Below, in pieces: positions 24,874 to 32,717 of a DNA stretch of 39,132 nucleotides (position 1 is the stretch's first letter; the number at the start of each line of letters is the position of its first letter). A program made the position numbers and the translations under genes. The notes under the pieces were generated by a model, which saw only the letters and a list, made by a program, of their open reading frames with translations, searched no databases and was not told the origin of the DNA. Source of the DNA: Ga0077536 sp043744805 (GTDB taxonomy: Bacteria; Pseudomonadota; Gammaproteobacteria; Ga0077536); NCBI GenBank assembly GCA_043744805.1, contig JAYTTZ010000019.1, forward strand, positions 1-39,132, written 5' to 3'.

Positions 24874-25095
24874 GGAGGCGGCGCTACCTGCAGGGTGTCG
24901 GACACTTGGGGAGGTGTTTTATAGCAGAAGCCCCACGGGGCTGGATTGTTCAGTACGGCCGCGCGTCACGCGCTCCTGCGGACGAAGCGCTCGTGGGTGG
25001 CCAGGGTCCCTCGCCGTGCGTGGCTGGTTCATGTCGTGCTGCTTGGGCGGAATGTTCACCCGGGTGGTCTGGGGAACCCGCCGGGGATTACTGCA
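24874..25095. other. Non-coding gap between the decayed defence locus and the toxin-antitoxin module
   Basis: About 220 bases between the divergent MmeI-like fragment and the HTH gene. It must hold the start regions of both transcripts. I see no gene, tRNA-like cloverleaf or long repeat apart from the operator array that begins at 25096. Confidence 0.5.
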
Positions 25096-25148
25096 TTTCG
25101 TTTATTTCGTTTATTTCGTTTATGGTGTCTCCCACGACGTAAACGAAA
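25096..25148 (+). promoter_or_regulatory. Iterated operator: three direct and one inverted 9-base repeats
   Basis: TTTCGTTTA occurs three times head to tail (25096-25104, 25105-25113, 25114-25122). After 17 bases its exact reverse complement TAAACGAAA follows (25140-25148). The array ends 17 bases before the ATG of the HTH protein, just ahead of the ribosome-binding site GAGGAGA. This is the layout of an autoregulatory operator bound by the DNA-binding antitoxin, alone or with the toxin. Confidence 0.75.
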
Positions 25149-25165
25149 GCCTTGAGGAGACCCCG

Positions 25166-25630
25166 ATGACCACCCCGGCGCCAACCTTGCCCCTGCCCAC
25201 GGCGGAAGAAATCGCCGTCGCCCGGGAAAGCGGCCGCGCGCTTTCCCTGTACCTGCAGACCCGCGCCGAGTCGCAGCAAATCGAGATCGTCGATGACCAC
25301 GGCAAATCCCACCCGGTGCGCATCCCGATGGCGGCGCTGCGCCTGCTGGTGGACGTCCTCACTGAAATCGGTGAAGGCAATGCGGTCAGCCTCATCCCGA
25401 TCCATGCCGAACTCACCACCCAGGACGCTGCGGATTTGCTCAACGTCTCGCGACCCTTTGTCGTGCAGCTGCTGGAACGTGGCGAGATCCCGTTCCACAA
25501 GGCCGGCACGCACCGACGGATCCGCTACCAGGATCTGATCGCCTACAAGGCAAGCGTCGACGCTGAGCGCCACAAGGCCCTGGACGCGCTGGCCGAGCAG
25601 GCGCAAGCGCTCCGGATGGGGTATGAATGA
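25166..25630 (+). CDS. HTH (excisionase/MerR-like) DNA-binding protein, probable antitoxin
   Basis: A 154-residue protein. The N-terminal half (1-80) has a SPHP-type strand region (IEIVDDHGKSHPVRIPMAAL) and a helix of the kind seen in prevent-host-death-like proteins. Residues 83-127 form an excisionase-family winged HTH: TTQDAADLLNVSRPFVVQLL, ERGEIPFHKAGTHRRIRYQD. It ends in a helical tail. The ATG at 25166 has GAGGAGA 6-12 bases upstream. Open frame continues far upstream, but that sequence is low-quality read-through across the operator. The stop overlaps the PIN gene start (ATGA), the classic antitoxin-then-toxin order. Confidence 0.85.
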   Translation: MTTPAPTLPLPTAEEIAVARESGRALSLYLQTRAESQQIEIVDDHGKSHPVRIPMAALRLLVDVLTEIGEGNAVSLIPIHAELTTQDAADLLNVSRPFVVQLLERGEIPFHKAGTHRRIRYQDLIAYKASVDAERHKALDALAEQAQALRMGYE

Positions 25631-26199
25631 GTTCCAACTTCACCGTCGTCTACGACGCGTGCGTACTCTACCCGGCTCCCCTGCGCGACCTGCTGATGCA
25701 CCTGGCGCTGAGCGATCTGTACCGGGCGCGCTGGACCGACATGATCCACGACGAGTGGACGCGCAACGCGCTTCAGCAGCGGCCAGACCTCAAGGCGGAG
25801 GATTTGGCGCGGACGCGGGCGCTGATGAATGCGAATGTCCGGGACAGCCTGATCGAGGGTTTTGAGTCCCTGATCCCCGCCCTCCAGCTCCCTGATAGGG
25901 ACGACCGGCATGTGGTGGCAGCCGCCATCCATGGCGGCGCAAGCCTGATCGTCACGTTCAACCTCAAGGACTTTCCCCGGGAACAGCTCACGCCGTACAA
26001 CCTCACGGCCCAGCATCCGGACGATTTCATTTTCGATCTGCTCGATCTGCACGCCGCCAAGGTGTGCCAGGCGGCTGCCAACCACCGCAGATCGCTGAAG
26101 CATCCACCCAAAACGGCAGACGAGTACCTGGACACACTCCTGCGCCAGGGGCTTACGCAGACTGTAGGTCAGCTACGGGAATGGAAGGCAATGATCTGA
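25627..26199 (+). CDS. PIN-domain protein, probable toxin (VapC-like ribonuclease)
   Basis: A 190-residue PIN protein. The acidic metal-binding residues are in place: Asp10 in VVYDACVLYP, Glu43 in HDEW, Asp90/92/93 in LPDRDDRHVVAAAI, and Asn112/Asp115 in TFNLKDFP. PIN toxins are Mg-dependent endoribonucleases that cut tRNA, rRNA or mRNA. It is longer than classic VapC (about 130 residues) because of a helical C-terminal extension of some 55 residues after TAQHPDDFIF. It is coupled by a 4-base overlap to the HTH gene, whose product should neutralise it and bind the operator upstream. The target is unknown. Confidence 0.85.
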   Translation: MSSNFTVVYDACVLYPAPLRDLLMHLALSDLYRARWTDMIHDEWTRNALQQRPDLKAEDLARTRALMNANVRDSLIEGFESLIPALQLPDRDDRHVVAAAIHGGASLIVTFNLKDFPREQLTPYNLTAQHPDDFIFDLLDLHAAKVCQAAANHRRSLKHPPKTADEYLDTLLRQGLTQTVGQLREWKAMI

Positions 26200-26384
26200 G
26201 GACGTCGGGTCGGCTGCCGGTAGCGCCATTGGGCCGGAAAAATGATGGACGGCTGCAGGCACCGCCAAGGGCAGCCCCGTAAGAGTCAAGCACTCGCGCA
26301 AAACTCTCGGTCCACCGACCCACCGCGATTCAGTCAGGCGTCTTTGCTCCGGTCTTGCCGACCCACGGTCCTCCCCCAGCCCGA

Positions 26385-26400
26385 CGCCACGCTTGTGGCG
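26385..26400 (-). terminator. Weak stem-loop downstream of fumarase
   Basis: CGCCAC-GCTT-GTGGCG, a 6-bp stem with 4-base loop, lies about 30 bases beyond the fumarase stop. It has no T tract. The rest of the 230-base gap to the PIN gene (26200-26429) shows nothing recognisable. Confidence 0.3.
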
Positions 26401-26429
26401 GTTGGGCGCTCAGGAGAACGCGAACGCCT

Positions 26430-27956
26430 TCAGCCCATGACCTTTACCGGGATCTTCCCGATCTTCGCCTGCCACTCCGCCGGCCCCGTCGTGTGCACCG
26501 AGGTGCCCTGCGAATCCACCGCCACCGTGACCGGCATGTCTTCCACCACGAACTCGTACACCGCTTCCATGCCGAGATCCGCAAACGCCACGACCCGCGA
26601 TTTGCGGATGGCCTTGGAGACGAGGTAGGCCGCGCCGCCCACGGCCATCAGGTACACGGCCTGGTGCTTCTTGATGGACTCGATGGCGACCGGGCCGCGC
26701 TCGGCCTTGCCGATCATGCCAAGCAGCCCGGTCTTCTCCAGCATCATGTCGGTGAACTTGTCCATGCGGGTGGCAGTGGTGGGGCCGGCCGGGCCCACCA
26801 CTTCGTCGCGGACGGGATCAACCGGGCCCACGTAGTAAATGAAGCGTCCCTTGAAATCGACGCCGTCCGGCAGCGGCTGGCCGCTGGCGAGGATTTCCTG
26901 GATGCGCTTGTGGGCGGCGTCGCGGCCCGTGAGCATCGCGCCCGAGAGCAGCAGGGTTTCGCCCGGCTTCCAGGTCTTGATGTCCTCCGCCGTGACGGTG
27001 TCGAGGTTCACGCGGCGCGCGCTGGCACCGGCGGACCAGGTCACCTGCGGCCAGTCTTCGAGCTTCGGCGTTGCGAGTTCCGCGGGACCCGAGCCATCCA
27101 GTACGAAATGCGCGTGGCGGGTGGCGGCGCAGTTGGGGATCATCGCGATGGGCTTGGACGCCGCGTGCGTGGGGAAGTCGAGGATCTTCACGTCCAGCAC
27201 CGTGGTGAGGCCGCCGAGTCCCTGCGCGCCGATGCCAAGCGCATTCACCTTCTCGTAGAGTTCGAGCCGCAGCGCTTCAAGCGCGGTCTGCGGGCCGCGC
27301 GCGATGAGGTCGTGGATATCGATGGATTCCATCAAGGCTTCCTTGGCCATCACCATCGCCTTCTCGGCCGTGCCGCCAATGCCAATGCCGAGCATGCCCG
27401 GTGGACACCAGCCGGCGCCCATCAGCGGCACGGTGGCCAGCACCCAGTCCACGATGGAGTCCGAAGGATTGAGCATCGCAAACTTCGACTTGTTCTCCGA
27501 CCCACCGCCCTTGGCGGCGACGGTAATTTCCAGCGTCTCGCCGGGCACCAATTCCACGTGGATCACGGCGGGCGTGTTGTCCCTGGTGTTCAGTCGCTTG
27601 CCGGCCGGGTCGGAGACGATGGACGGGCGGAGCTTGTTGTCCGGGTTCAGGTAGGCCTGGCGCACGCCCTCGTTGATCATGTCGGTGAGGCTCAGCTTCG
27701 AGTCCCAGCGCACGCCCATGCCCACCTTGCAGAACACGATCACGATGCCGGTGTCCTGGCACAAGGGCCGGTGGCCTTCGGCGCACATGCGCGAATTGAT
27801 GAGGATCTGGGCCATGGCGTCGCGCGCGGCGGGCGATTCTTCGCGCTCGTAGGCCTTGGCGAGGTTCTGGATGTAGTCCAGCGGGTGGTAGTAGGAAATG
27901 TGCTGCAGGGCGTCGGCCACGCTGCGAATCAAGTCGTCCTGGCGGATGGTGCTCAC
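26430..27956 (-). CDS. Fumarate hydratase class I ([4Fe-4S], FumA/B type)
   Basis: The enzyme interconverts fumarate and malate in the TCA cycle with an oxygen-sensitive [4Fe-4S] cluster. The 508-residue length fits the single-chain FumA/FumB type with fused alpha and beta parts. Cluster Cys are Cys66 in RPLCQDTG, Cys184 in GWCPPG and Cys276 in IPNCAATRH, with spacing typical of the family. The beta part shows LLLSGAMLTGRDAAHKR, YYVGPVDPV, GPAGPTTATRMD and FADLGMEAVYEF. GTG at 27956 is preceded by AGGAGTG at good spacing. Iron dependence links it loosely to the Feo system in the same window. Confidence 0.95.
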   Translation of the reverse strand: MSTIRQDDLIRSVADALQHISYYHPLDYIQNLAKAYEREESPAARDAMAQILINSRMCAEGHRPLCQDTGIVIVFCKVGMGVRWDSKLSLTDMINEGVRQAYLNPDNKLRPSIVSDPAGKRLNTRDNTPAVIHVELVPGETLEITVAAKGGGSENKSKFAMLNPSDSIVDWVLATVPLMGAGWCPPGMLGIGIGGTAEKAMVMAKEALMESIDIHDLIARGPQTALEALRLELYEKVNALGIGAQGLGGLTTVLDVKILDFPTHAASKPIAMIPNCAATRHAHFVLDGSGPAELATPKLEDWPQVTWSAGASARRVNLDTVTAEDIKTWKPGETLLLSGAMLTGRDAAHKRIQEILASGQPLPDGVDFKGRFIYYVGPVDPVRDEVVGPAGPTTATRMDKFTDMMLEKTGLLGMIGKAERGPVAIESIKKHQAVYLMAVGGAAYLVSKAIRKSRVVAFADLGMEAVYEFVVEDMPVTVAVDSQGTSVHTTGPAEWQAKIGKIPVKVMG

Positions 27957-28118
27957 GGGATCACTCCTTCACGAAGGGCTCGGCGCAAGGCATGCGCCAG
28001 CGGGTTGAAGCACGTGCCGTCGTACTGCCCTCGACGCCACCACCAAGCGCAGGGCCTTGGTGGGAAGGTCTGGCTGGCGGATTCGGGATCCCGGCAGCAG
28101 GCAACGGCGCTCGAGGTC

Positions 28119-28138
28119 GCGGGCGCCGTGGCGCCCGC
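28119..28138 (-). terminator. GC-rich hairpin after the first ferredoxin gene
   Basis: GCGGGCGCC-GT-GGCGCCCGC, a perfect 9-bp stem, sits 7 bases past the ferredoxin stop on the minus strand. It has no T tract, so it may be a Rho-type or attenuating structure between the ferredoxin and fumarase genes. The remaining gap (27957-28118) shows no gene. Confidence 0.4.
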
Positions 28139-28144
28139 ACGGGT

Positions 28145-28462
28145 TCAGTCGTTTTTCGCGATGTGCACCACCAGGCCGTCCATTGCGTCGCTGACGGGCA
28201 CCTGGCAGGTCAGGCGGCTGGACGGCTTGCGCTCGTTGGCAAGATCCAGGGTGGCGTCTTCGATGTCGCTAGGGCCACCGACCACCGCCGTCCAGGCGTC
28301 GTCGATGTACGCATGGCAGGTACTGCAGGCACAGCTTCCTCCACAAATGGCCAGCACGCCGGGCACGCCGGCATTGATTGCACCTTCCATCAGGGAAAGC
28401 CCGTTCGCGACGTTGGCTTCGAACTTCGTTCCGTCAACGTCGATGAATGTGATCTTCGGCAT
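28145..28462 (-). CDS. [2Fe-2S] ferredoxin, adrenodoxin/putidaredoxin type (first)
   Basis: A 105-residue ferredoxin with the plant/vertebrate-type cluster motif: the four Cys lie in ICGGSCACSTCHAYI (three) and RLTCQVPVS (fourth). The ending DAMDGLVVHI is typical of P450/Rieske-associated ferredoxins. It is cytoplasmic and transfers single electrons. It is encoded immediately downstream of the ferredoxin reductase, so the reductase is the likely donor. No P450 or oxygenase is in the window to act as acceptor. Confidence 0.93.
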   Translation of the reverse strand: MPKITFIDVDGTKFEANVANGLSLMEGAINAGVPGVLAICGGSCACSTCHAYIDDAWTAVVGGPSDIEDATLDLANERKPSSRLTCQVPVSDAMDGLVVHIAKND

Positions 28463-28542
28463 GGTCTCCCGTTTCCCCTTGGTCGCTGGTGTCGTGTTGG
28501 GCCGCTCATGGCGGCGGTTCTGGTCATTGGTTCTCGCAGCAC

Positions 28543-29763
28543 TCAGCTGGCTGACAGCAAGGTCTTGAGATCGAGCGCAGGATCCGACACGGCCTCGGGC
28601 GACACAAGCACGCCACTCGTCATGAGCTTGCGAACGAGCATGTGATCCGCCGGGCGGTTGATGCTGTCCACGCCCAGCAGCACCTTGTCCTTGAAGTAGT
28701 AGACGGACCAGGCGCCGGTTGCCGGATCACCGCGCAACACCTGGCGGTCGTGTGCCTGCGAAAGGCCCACCATCTGTAGCTTGACATCGTACTGGTCGGA
28801 CCAGAACCACGGCAGATCCTGGTATGGCACCGACCGGCCGAGGAGGCTCTGCGCCGCAATCTTGGCCTGGTCGACCGCGTTCTGGACCGACTCCAGGCGA
28901 TGCGAGCCTTTGAAGCGCAGGTTGCGATGCCAGGTGCAGTCGCCGGCGGCCACGATGGCCGGATCGGCGGTGCGGGCGAATTCATCGACCACGATGCCGC
29001 CATCGCAGGCGAGGCCAGCGGCGGCGGCGAGTTCCTGGTTGGGCAGCACGCCGATGCCCGCCACCACGAGATCCGCCGGTAGCGTGGCACCGTCAGCCAG
29101 ATGGACCAGCGCGCTGCCATCGGCGGTCGCGCTGATCTTGGTCACACCGGTCTTGAACCGCAGCGACACGCCACGGGCCTGGTGCAGTTCGGCGAAGTAA
29201 TTCGAGACCACCGGGGCGACGGCACGCGCCATCAGGCGATCGAGCGCTTCAACGACGGTGACGTCCTTGCCGGCGCTACGTGCGGTGGCTGCCACTTCGA
29301 GGCCAATGAAGCCACCACCGATCACCACCACCCGGCAAGCAGCCCGTAGCTTTTCGCGCAGTCGCCGGGCGTCGTCGAGTCCGCGCAGGTAGCACACCGC
29401 AGGGTGATCGGCGCCGGGTACCGGCAGTGGCCGGACCCGGGTGCCGGTGGCAAGCGCAAGTCCGGCGTAGGCAATGCGCTCGCCGGTCGCGAGTAAGATT
29501 TCCTGCTTCGCGCGGTCAATGGCGGTGACCACGGTAGCGGGCCGGAAATCGATGTCCTGCCTGACAAGTTGCTCAAGCGGACGGAAGAACAGGCGTTCGT
29601 CGGCCATGTCGTCCGACACGTATTTCTTGGACAGGGGTGGGCGCTGGTAGGGCGGCCAGGTTTCATCGCCCAGCAGCAGCACCGGCTCGCTGTAGCCGCT
29701 GCGGCGCAGGGTTTCGGCGATCTGCAGGCCCGCCTGCCCGGCGCCCACCACGACGATGCTCAC
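28543..29763 (-). CDS. FAD-dependent ferredoxin reductase (rhodocoxin/putidaredoxin reductase family)
   Basis: About 406 residues. The FAD Rossmann motif VVGAGQAGLQIAETLR starts within the first 20 residues, followed by PYQRPPLSKKY, ALATGTRVRPLPVPG, the NAD-binding VVVIGGGFIGLEVAATAR at about 145-162, the FAD site IVAAGDCTWHRN near 280, and a C-terminal domain with YYFKDKVLLGVDSINRP. Electrons pass from NAD(P)H through FAD to a [2Fe-2S] ferredoxin, and the family serves P450 and aromatic oxygenases. The GTG at 29763 starts right at the first beta strand, 16 bases after the ferredoxin stop. An ATG at 29817 would overlap that gene and add 18 unlikely residues. Confidence 0.92.
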   Translation of the reverse strand: MSIVVVGAGQAGLQIAETLRRSGYSEPVLLLGDETWPPYQRPPLSKKYVSDDMADERLFFRPLEQLVRQDIDFRPATVVTAIDRAKQEILLATGERIAYAGLALATGTRVRPLPVPGADHPAVCYLRGLDDARRLREKLRAACRVVVIGGGFIGLEVAATARSAGKDVTVVEALDRLMARAVAPVVSNYFAELHQARGVSLRFKTGVTKISATADGSALVHLADGATLPADLVVAGIGVLPNQELAAAAGLACDGGIVVDEFARTADPAIVAAGDCTWHRNLRFKGSHRLESVQNAVDQAKIAAQSLLGRSVPYQDLPWFWSDQYDVKLQMVGLSQAHDRQVLRGDPATGAWSVYYFKDKVLLGVDSINRPADHMLVRKLMTSGVLVSPEAVSDPALDLKTLLSAS

Positions 29764-29779
29764 CCGCGTGTGCCCAGCT

Positions 29780-30103
29780 TCAGGTCTGCCGCTCGGGCAA
29801 GCGCACGGTGAGGCCATCGAGATCGTCGGACACCTGGATCTGGCAGCTCAGGCGGGACTGCGGACAGCGGGCCACGGCCGTGCATTCCAGGAGGTCGTTT
29901 TCGGATGGCCGGATCGCCGGCACCTTGCCCCTCCATTCGGGTTCGATCAGGACGTGACAGGTGGCGCAGGCGCAACCGCCGCCGCACTCCGCGGTAATGC
30001 CATCGACACCGTTCTGGACGGCCGCTTCCATCACGGTCGAGCCGGTGGGCACGTCGAGCGTGCGCTGGCTGCCGGAGAAATGGATGAAGGTGACTTTAGG
30101 CAC
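29780..30103 (-). CDS. [2Fe-2S] ferredoxin, adrenodoxin/putidaredoxin type (second)
   Basis: A 107-residue ferredoxin related to the one at 28145 but distinct in sequence. The cluster Cys are in ECGGGCACATCHVLI and RLSCQIQVS, and it ends with DDLDGLTVRLPE. It begins 11 bases after the ETF-QO stop and is followed by the reductase, so ETF-QO, ferredoxin, reductase and ferredoxin are probably one transcript. Two ferredoxins around a single reductase suggest different acceptors. Confidence 0.93.
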   Translation of the reverse strand: MPKVTFIHFSGSQRTLDVPTGSTVMEAAVQNGVDGITAECGGGCACATCHVLIEPEWRGKVPAIRPSENDLLECTAVARCPQSRLSCQIQVSDDLDGLTVRLPERQT

Positions 30104-30114
30104 GCGCGCTCCCC

Positions 30115-31746
30115 TTACATGTTCGGATAGTTGGGGCCGCCGCCACCTTCCGGAGTGACCCAGTTGATGTTCTGGGACGGATCCTTGATATCGCAGGTTT
30201 TGCAGTGGACGCAGTTCTGCGCGTTGATCTGCAGGCTCTGCGCGCCCGCTTCGCCCACGTATTCGTACACACCCGCCGGACAGAAGCGCTGTTCCGGCCC
30301 GGCATACACCGGCAGGTTGAGCCGGGTGGGCACGGTATCGTCAAGCAGGGTGAGGTGGCAGGGCTGGTCTTCCTCGTGGTTGGTGTTGGACACGAACACC
30401 GAGGAAAGCTTGTCGAAAGTCAGCACGCCATCCGGCTTGGGATATTCGATTTGCGGGCACTGCGCGGCAGGCTTCAGCGTTTTGTGGTCCGGCGTGTGGT
30501 GGAAGGTCCACGGCGCCTTGCCGCGGAACAGGAAGGTATCGATGGCGGAGTAGCCAATGGCCGGCCACAGCCCCCAGTGGAAGGCAGGCTTGATGTTGCG
30601 CACCCGGTAGAGCTCATCCCACAGCCAGGTGTTACGCAGGCGATGCGGATAGTCGACGGCTTCGCGGCTCGCCTTCGCACCGGCGGCCAGGAGTTCGAAG
30701 ACGGATTCGGCGGCGGTCATGCCGGACTTCATCGCCGTGTGGCTGCCCTTGATCTTGGGCAGGTTGAGGAAGCCCGCAGCGTCGCCTACCAGCAAGCCAC
30801 CGGGAAAGGTGAGCTTGGGAATCGACTGGAAACCGCCGGCGCTGATGGCGCGTGCGCCGTAGGACACGCGACGCGCACCTTCAAACGACTCGTGCACCGC
30901 CGGATGCGTCTTGAAGCGCTGCATTTCATCGAAAGGGCTGAGCCAGGGATTGTCGTAACCGAGGCCCACCACGAACCCAATCGAGACCAGGTTGTCTTCC
31001 AGGTGGTATTGCCAGGAACCGCCGTAGGTCCGGGAGTCCATCGGCCAGCCGATGGTGTGCGTGACCAGGCCCTGGTGGTGGTGTTCGGGCTTTACTTCCC
31101 ACAGTTCCTTGATGCCGATGCCGTAGACCTGCGGATCAACGCCTTCACGCAGCTTGAAGCGATCGAACAGGGTCTTGGTGAGCGAACCCCGGCAGCCTTC
31201 GGCGAAGATGGTCTGGCGCGCATGCAGTGCCATGCCGGGCGCGAAGTTGGGACCTTCCGAGCCGTCCTTCAATCGACCCATGTCGCCCGTCGCCACGCCC
31301 TTCACCGTTCCGTCGTCGTGGTAGAGCACTTCGGCGGCGGCAAACCCGGGGTAGAGATCTACCCCGAGCCCTTCGGCCTGCGTGCCGAGCCAACGGCAGA
31401 CGTTGCCCAGGCTCACGATGTAGTTGCCGTGGTTGGCCATCTGCGGCGGGGTCGGCATGCGGAACGCCCGCGTCTTGCTGAGGAACAGGAAACGATCGTC
31501 TGTCACGGCCGTCTTGAGCGGCGCATCGAGCGCGACCCAGTCGGGCAGGAGTTCGTTCAACGCGCGGGGTTCAAGCACCGCACCTGACAGGATGTGGGCG
31601 CCGATTTCCGAGCCTTTCTCGATGAGGCAGACGGCAAGATCCGTCCCCCGCTCGGCTGCCAGCTGCCGCAGCCGGATCGCGCAGGCCAGGCCGGAAGGCC
31701 CCCCGCCGACGATTACGACATCGAACTCCATTGACTCTCGTTCCAT
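30115..31746 (-). CDS. Electron-transfer flavoprotein:ubiquinone oxidoreductase
   Basis: A 543-residue membrane-associated FAD/[4Fe-4S] enzyme that moves electrons from reduced ETF to ubiquinone. The FAD motif VVIVGGGPSGLACAIRL is at the N terminus, followed by EKGSEIGAHILSGAVLEP, YPGFAAAEVLY, the ubiquinone-binding helix region FHWGLWPAIGYSAID and, at the C terminus, the cluster Cys in RFCPAGVYEYV and NCVHCKTCDIKDP. It ends with the canonical INWVTPEGGGGPNYPNM. ATG 31731 (MEFDVVIV) is an alternative start five residues in. It follows etfA by 33 bases and forms the exit of the ETF system. Confidence 0.96.
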   Translation of the reverse strand: MERESMEFDVVIVGGGPSGLACAIRLRQLAAERGTDLAVCLIEKGSEIGAHILSGAVLEPRALNELLPDWVALDAPLKTAVTDDRFLFLSKTRAFRMPTPPQMANHGNYIVSLGNVCRWLGTQAEGLGVDLYPGFAAAEVLYHDDGTVKGVATGDMGRLKDGSEGPNFAPGMALHARQTIFAEGCRGSLTKTLFDRFKLREGVDPQVYGIGIKELWEVKPEHHHQGLVTHTIGWPMDSRTYGGSWQYHLEDNLVSIGFVVGLGYDNPWLSPFDEMQRFKTHPAVHESFEGARRVSYGARAISAGGFQSIPKLTFPGGLLVGDAAGFLNLPKIKGSHTAMKSGMTAAESVFELLAAGAKASREAVDYPHRLRNTWLWDELYRVRNIKPAFHWGLWPAIGYSAIDTFLFRGKAPWTFHHTPDHKTLKPAAQCPQIEYPKPDGVLTFDKLSSVFVSNTNHEEDQPCHLTLLDDTVPTRLNLPVYAGPEQRFCPAGVYEYVGEAGAQSLQINAQNCVHCKTCDIKDPSQNINWVTPEGGGGPNYPNM

Positions 31747-31779
31747 AGCTCCGATCTCCCGCCGGTCAGGACGCCGGCA

Positions 31780-32715
31780 CTACTTCTGCAGGGCTTCGCA
31801 CAGGGCCGGCACTTCCTTGAAGAGGTCGCCGACGAGGCCATAGTCCGCCACCTGGAAGATCGGGGCTTCTTCGTCCTTGTTGATCGCGACGATGACCTTG
31901 CTGTCCTTCATGCCGGCGAGGTGCTGGATGGCGCCGGAGATGCCCACCGCGATGTACAGCGTAGGCGCCACGCACTTGCCGGTCTGGCCCACCTGGTAGT
32001 CGTTGGGCACGTAGCCGGCATCGACCGCCGCGCGCGAGGCGCCCACGGCCGCGCCGAGGAGATCCGCGAGCTTTTCGATGATGGCGAAGTTCTCGGCGCT
32101 GCCGACGCCACGGCCACCGGACACGATGATGTCAGCGGCGGCGAGTTCGGGACGGGAGGACTTGGTGAGTTCTTCGCTGTTGAACGTGGACAGACCGGCA
32201 TCCGGCTGCACGGCGATCGCTTCGATGGTGCCGGCGCCACCAGTGGCGGCCACGGCATCGAAGCCGGTGGTGCGTACGGTGATGGCCTTGATGCGGTCGG
32301 TCGACTGCACCGTGGCGAGCACGTTGCCGGCATAGATCGGACGCACGAAGGTGTCGTCGCTGACCACTTCGATGATGTCGGAAAGCTGCGCGACGTCGAG
32401 CACCGCGGCAATGCGCGGCATCACATTCTTGCCGTTGGTGGTGGAGGCGGTGAGCAGGTGGCTGTAGTTGCCTGCAAGGCTGACGACGAGCGGCGCGAGG
32501 TTTTCGGCCAGGGCGTGGGCGTACTGCGGGGCGTCGGCGACAAGCACCTTGCCGACGCCGGCAACCTGCGCGGCTTCCTGCGCGACGTTGCCGCAGTCGT
32601 GGCCGGCGACGAGGATGTCGAAACCACCGGAGAGCCTGGCGGCTGCCGCCACTGCATTGAGCGTGGCGCCGTTGAGGGACAGGTTGTTGTGTTCAGCGAT
32701 GACTAACGCGGTCAT
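31780..32715 (-). CDS. etfA: Electron transfer flavoprotein alpha subunit
   Basis: The FAD-carrying subunit of ETF, which takes electrons from acyl-CoA dehydrogenases. 311 residues with the family pattern: MTALVIAEHNNLSLNGATLN, the domain I end at ADIIVSGGRGVGSAENF, then the FAD-binding domain GASRAAVDAGYVPNDYQVGQ, TGKCVAPTLYIAVGISGAIQ, HLAGMKDSKVIVAINKDEEA and PIFQVADYGLVGDLF. The ATG at 32715 lies two bases past the etfB stop, so the subunits are translated together. Longer in-frame starts upstream would overlap all of etfB and are rejected. Confidence 0.97.
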   Translation of the reverse strand: MTALVIAEHNNLSLNGATLNAVAAAARLSGGFDILVAGHDCGNVAQEAAQVAGVGKVLVADAPQYAHALAENLAPLVVSLAGNYSHLLTASTTNGKNVMPRIAAVLDVAQLSDIIEVVSDDTFVRPIYAGNVLATVQSTDRIKAITVRTTGFDAVAATGGAGTIEAIAVQPDAGLSTFNSEELTKSSRPELAAADIIVSGGRGVGSAENFAIIEKLADLLGAAVGASRAAVDAGYVPNDYQVGQTGKCVAPTLYIAVGISGAIQHLAGMKDSKVIVAINKDEEAPIFQVADYGLVGDLFKEVPALCEALQK

Positions 32716-32717
32716 GT

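Noticed and set aside
25096..25148. CRISPR-like array
   Set aside because: The units are only 9 bases with no spacers between the direct copies. This is an operator layout.
24542..25165. Longer antitoxin reading frame starting far upstream
   Set aside because: The extra sequence lies antisense to the MmeI-like fragment, crosses the operator array and lacks domain features. The ATG at 25166 has a strong ribosome-binding site.
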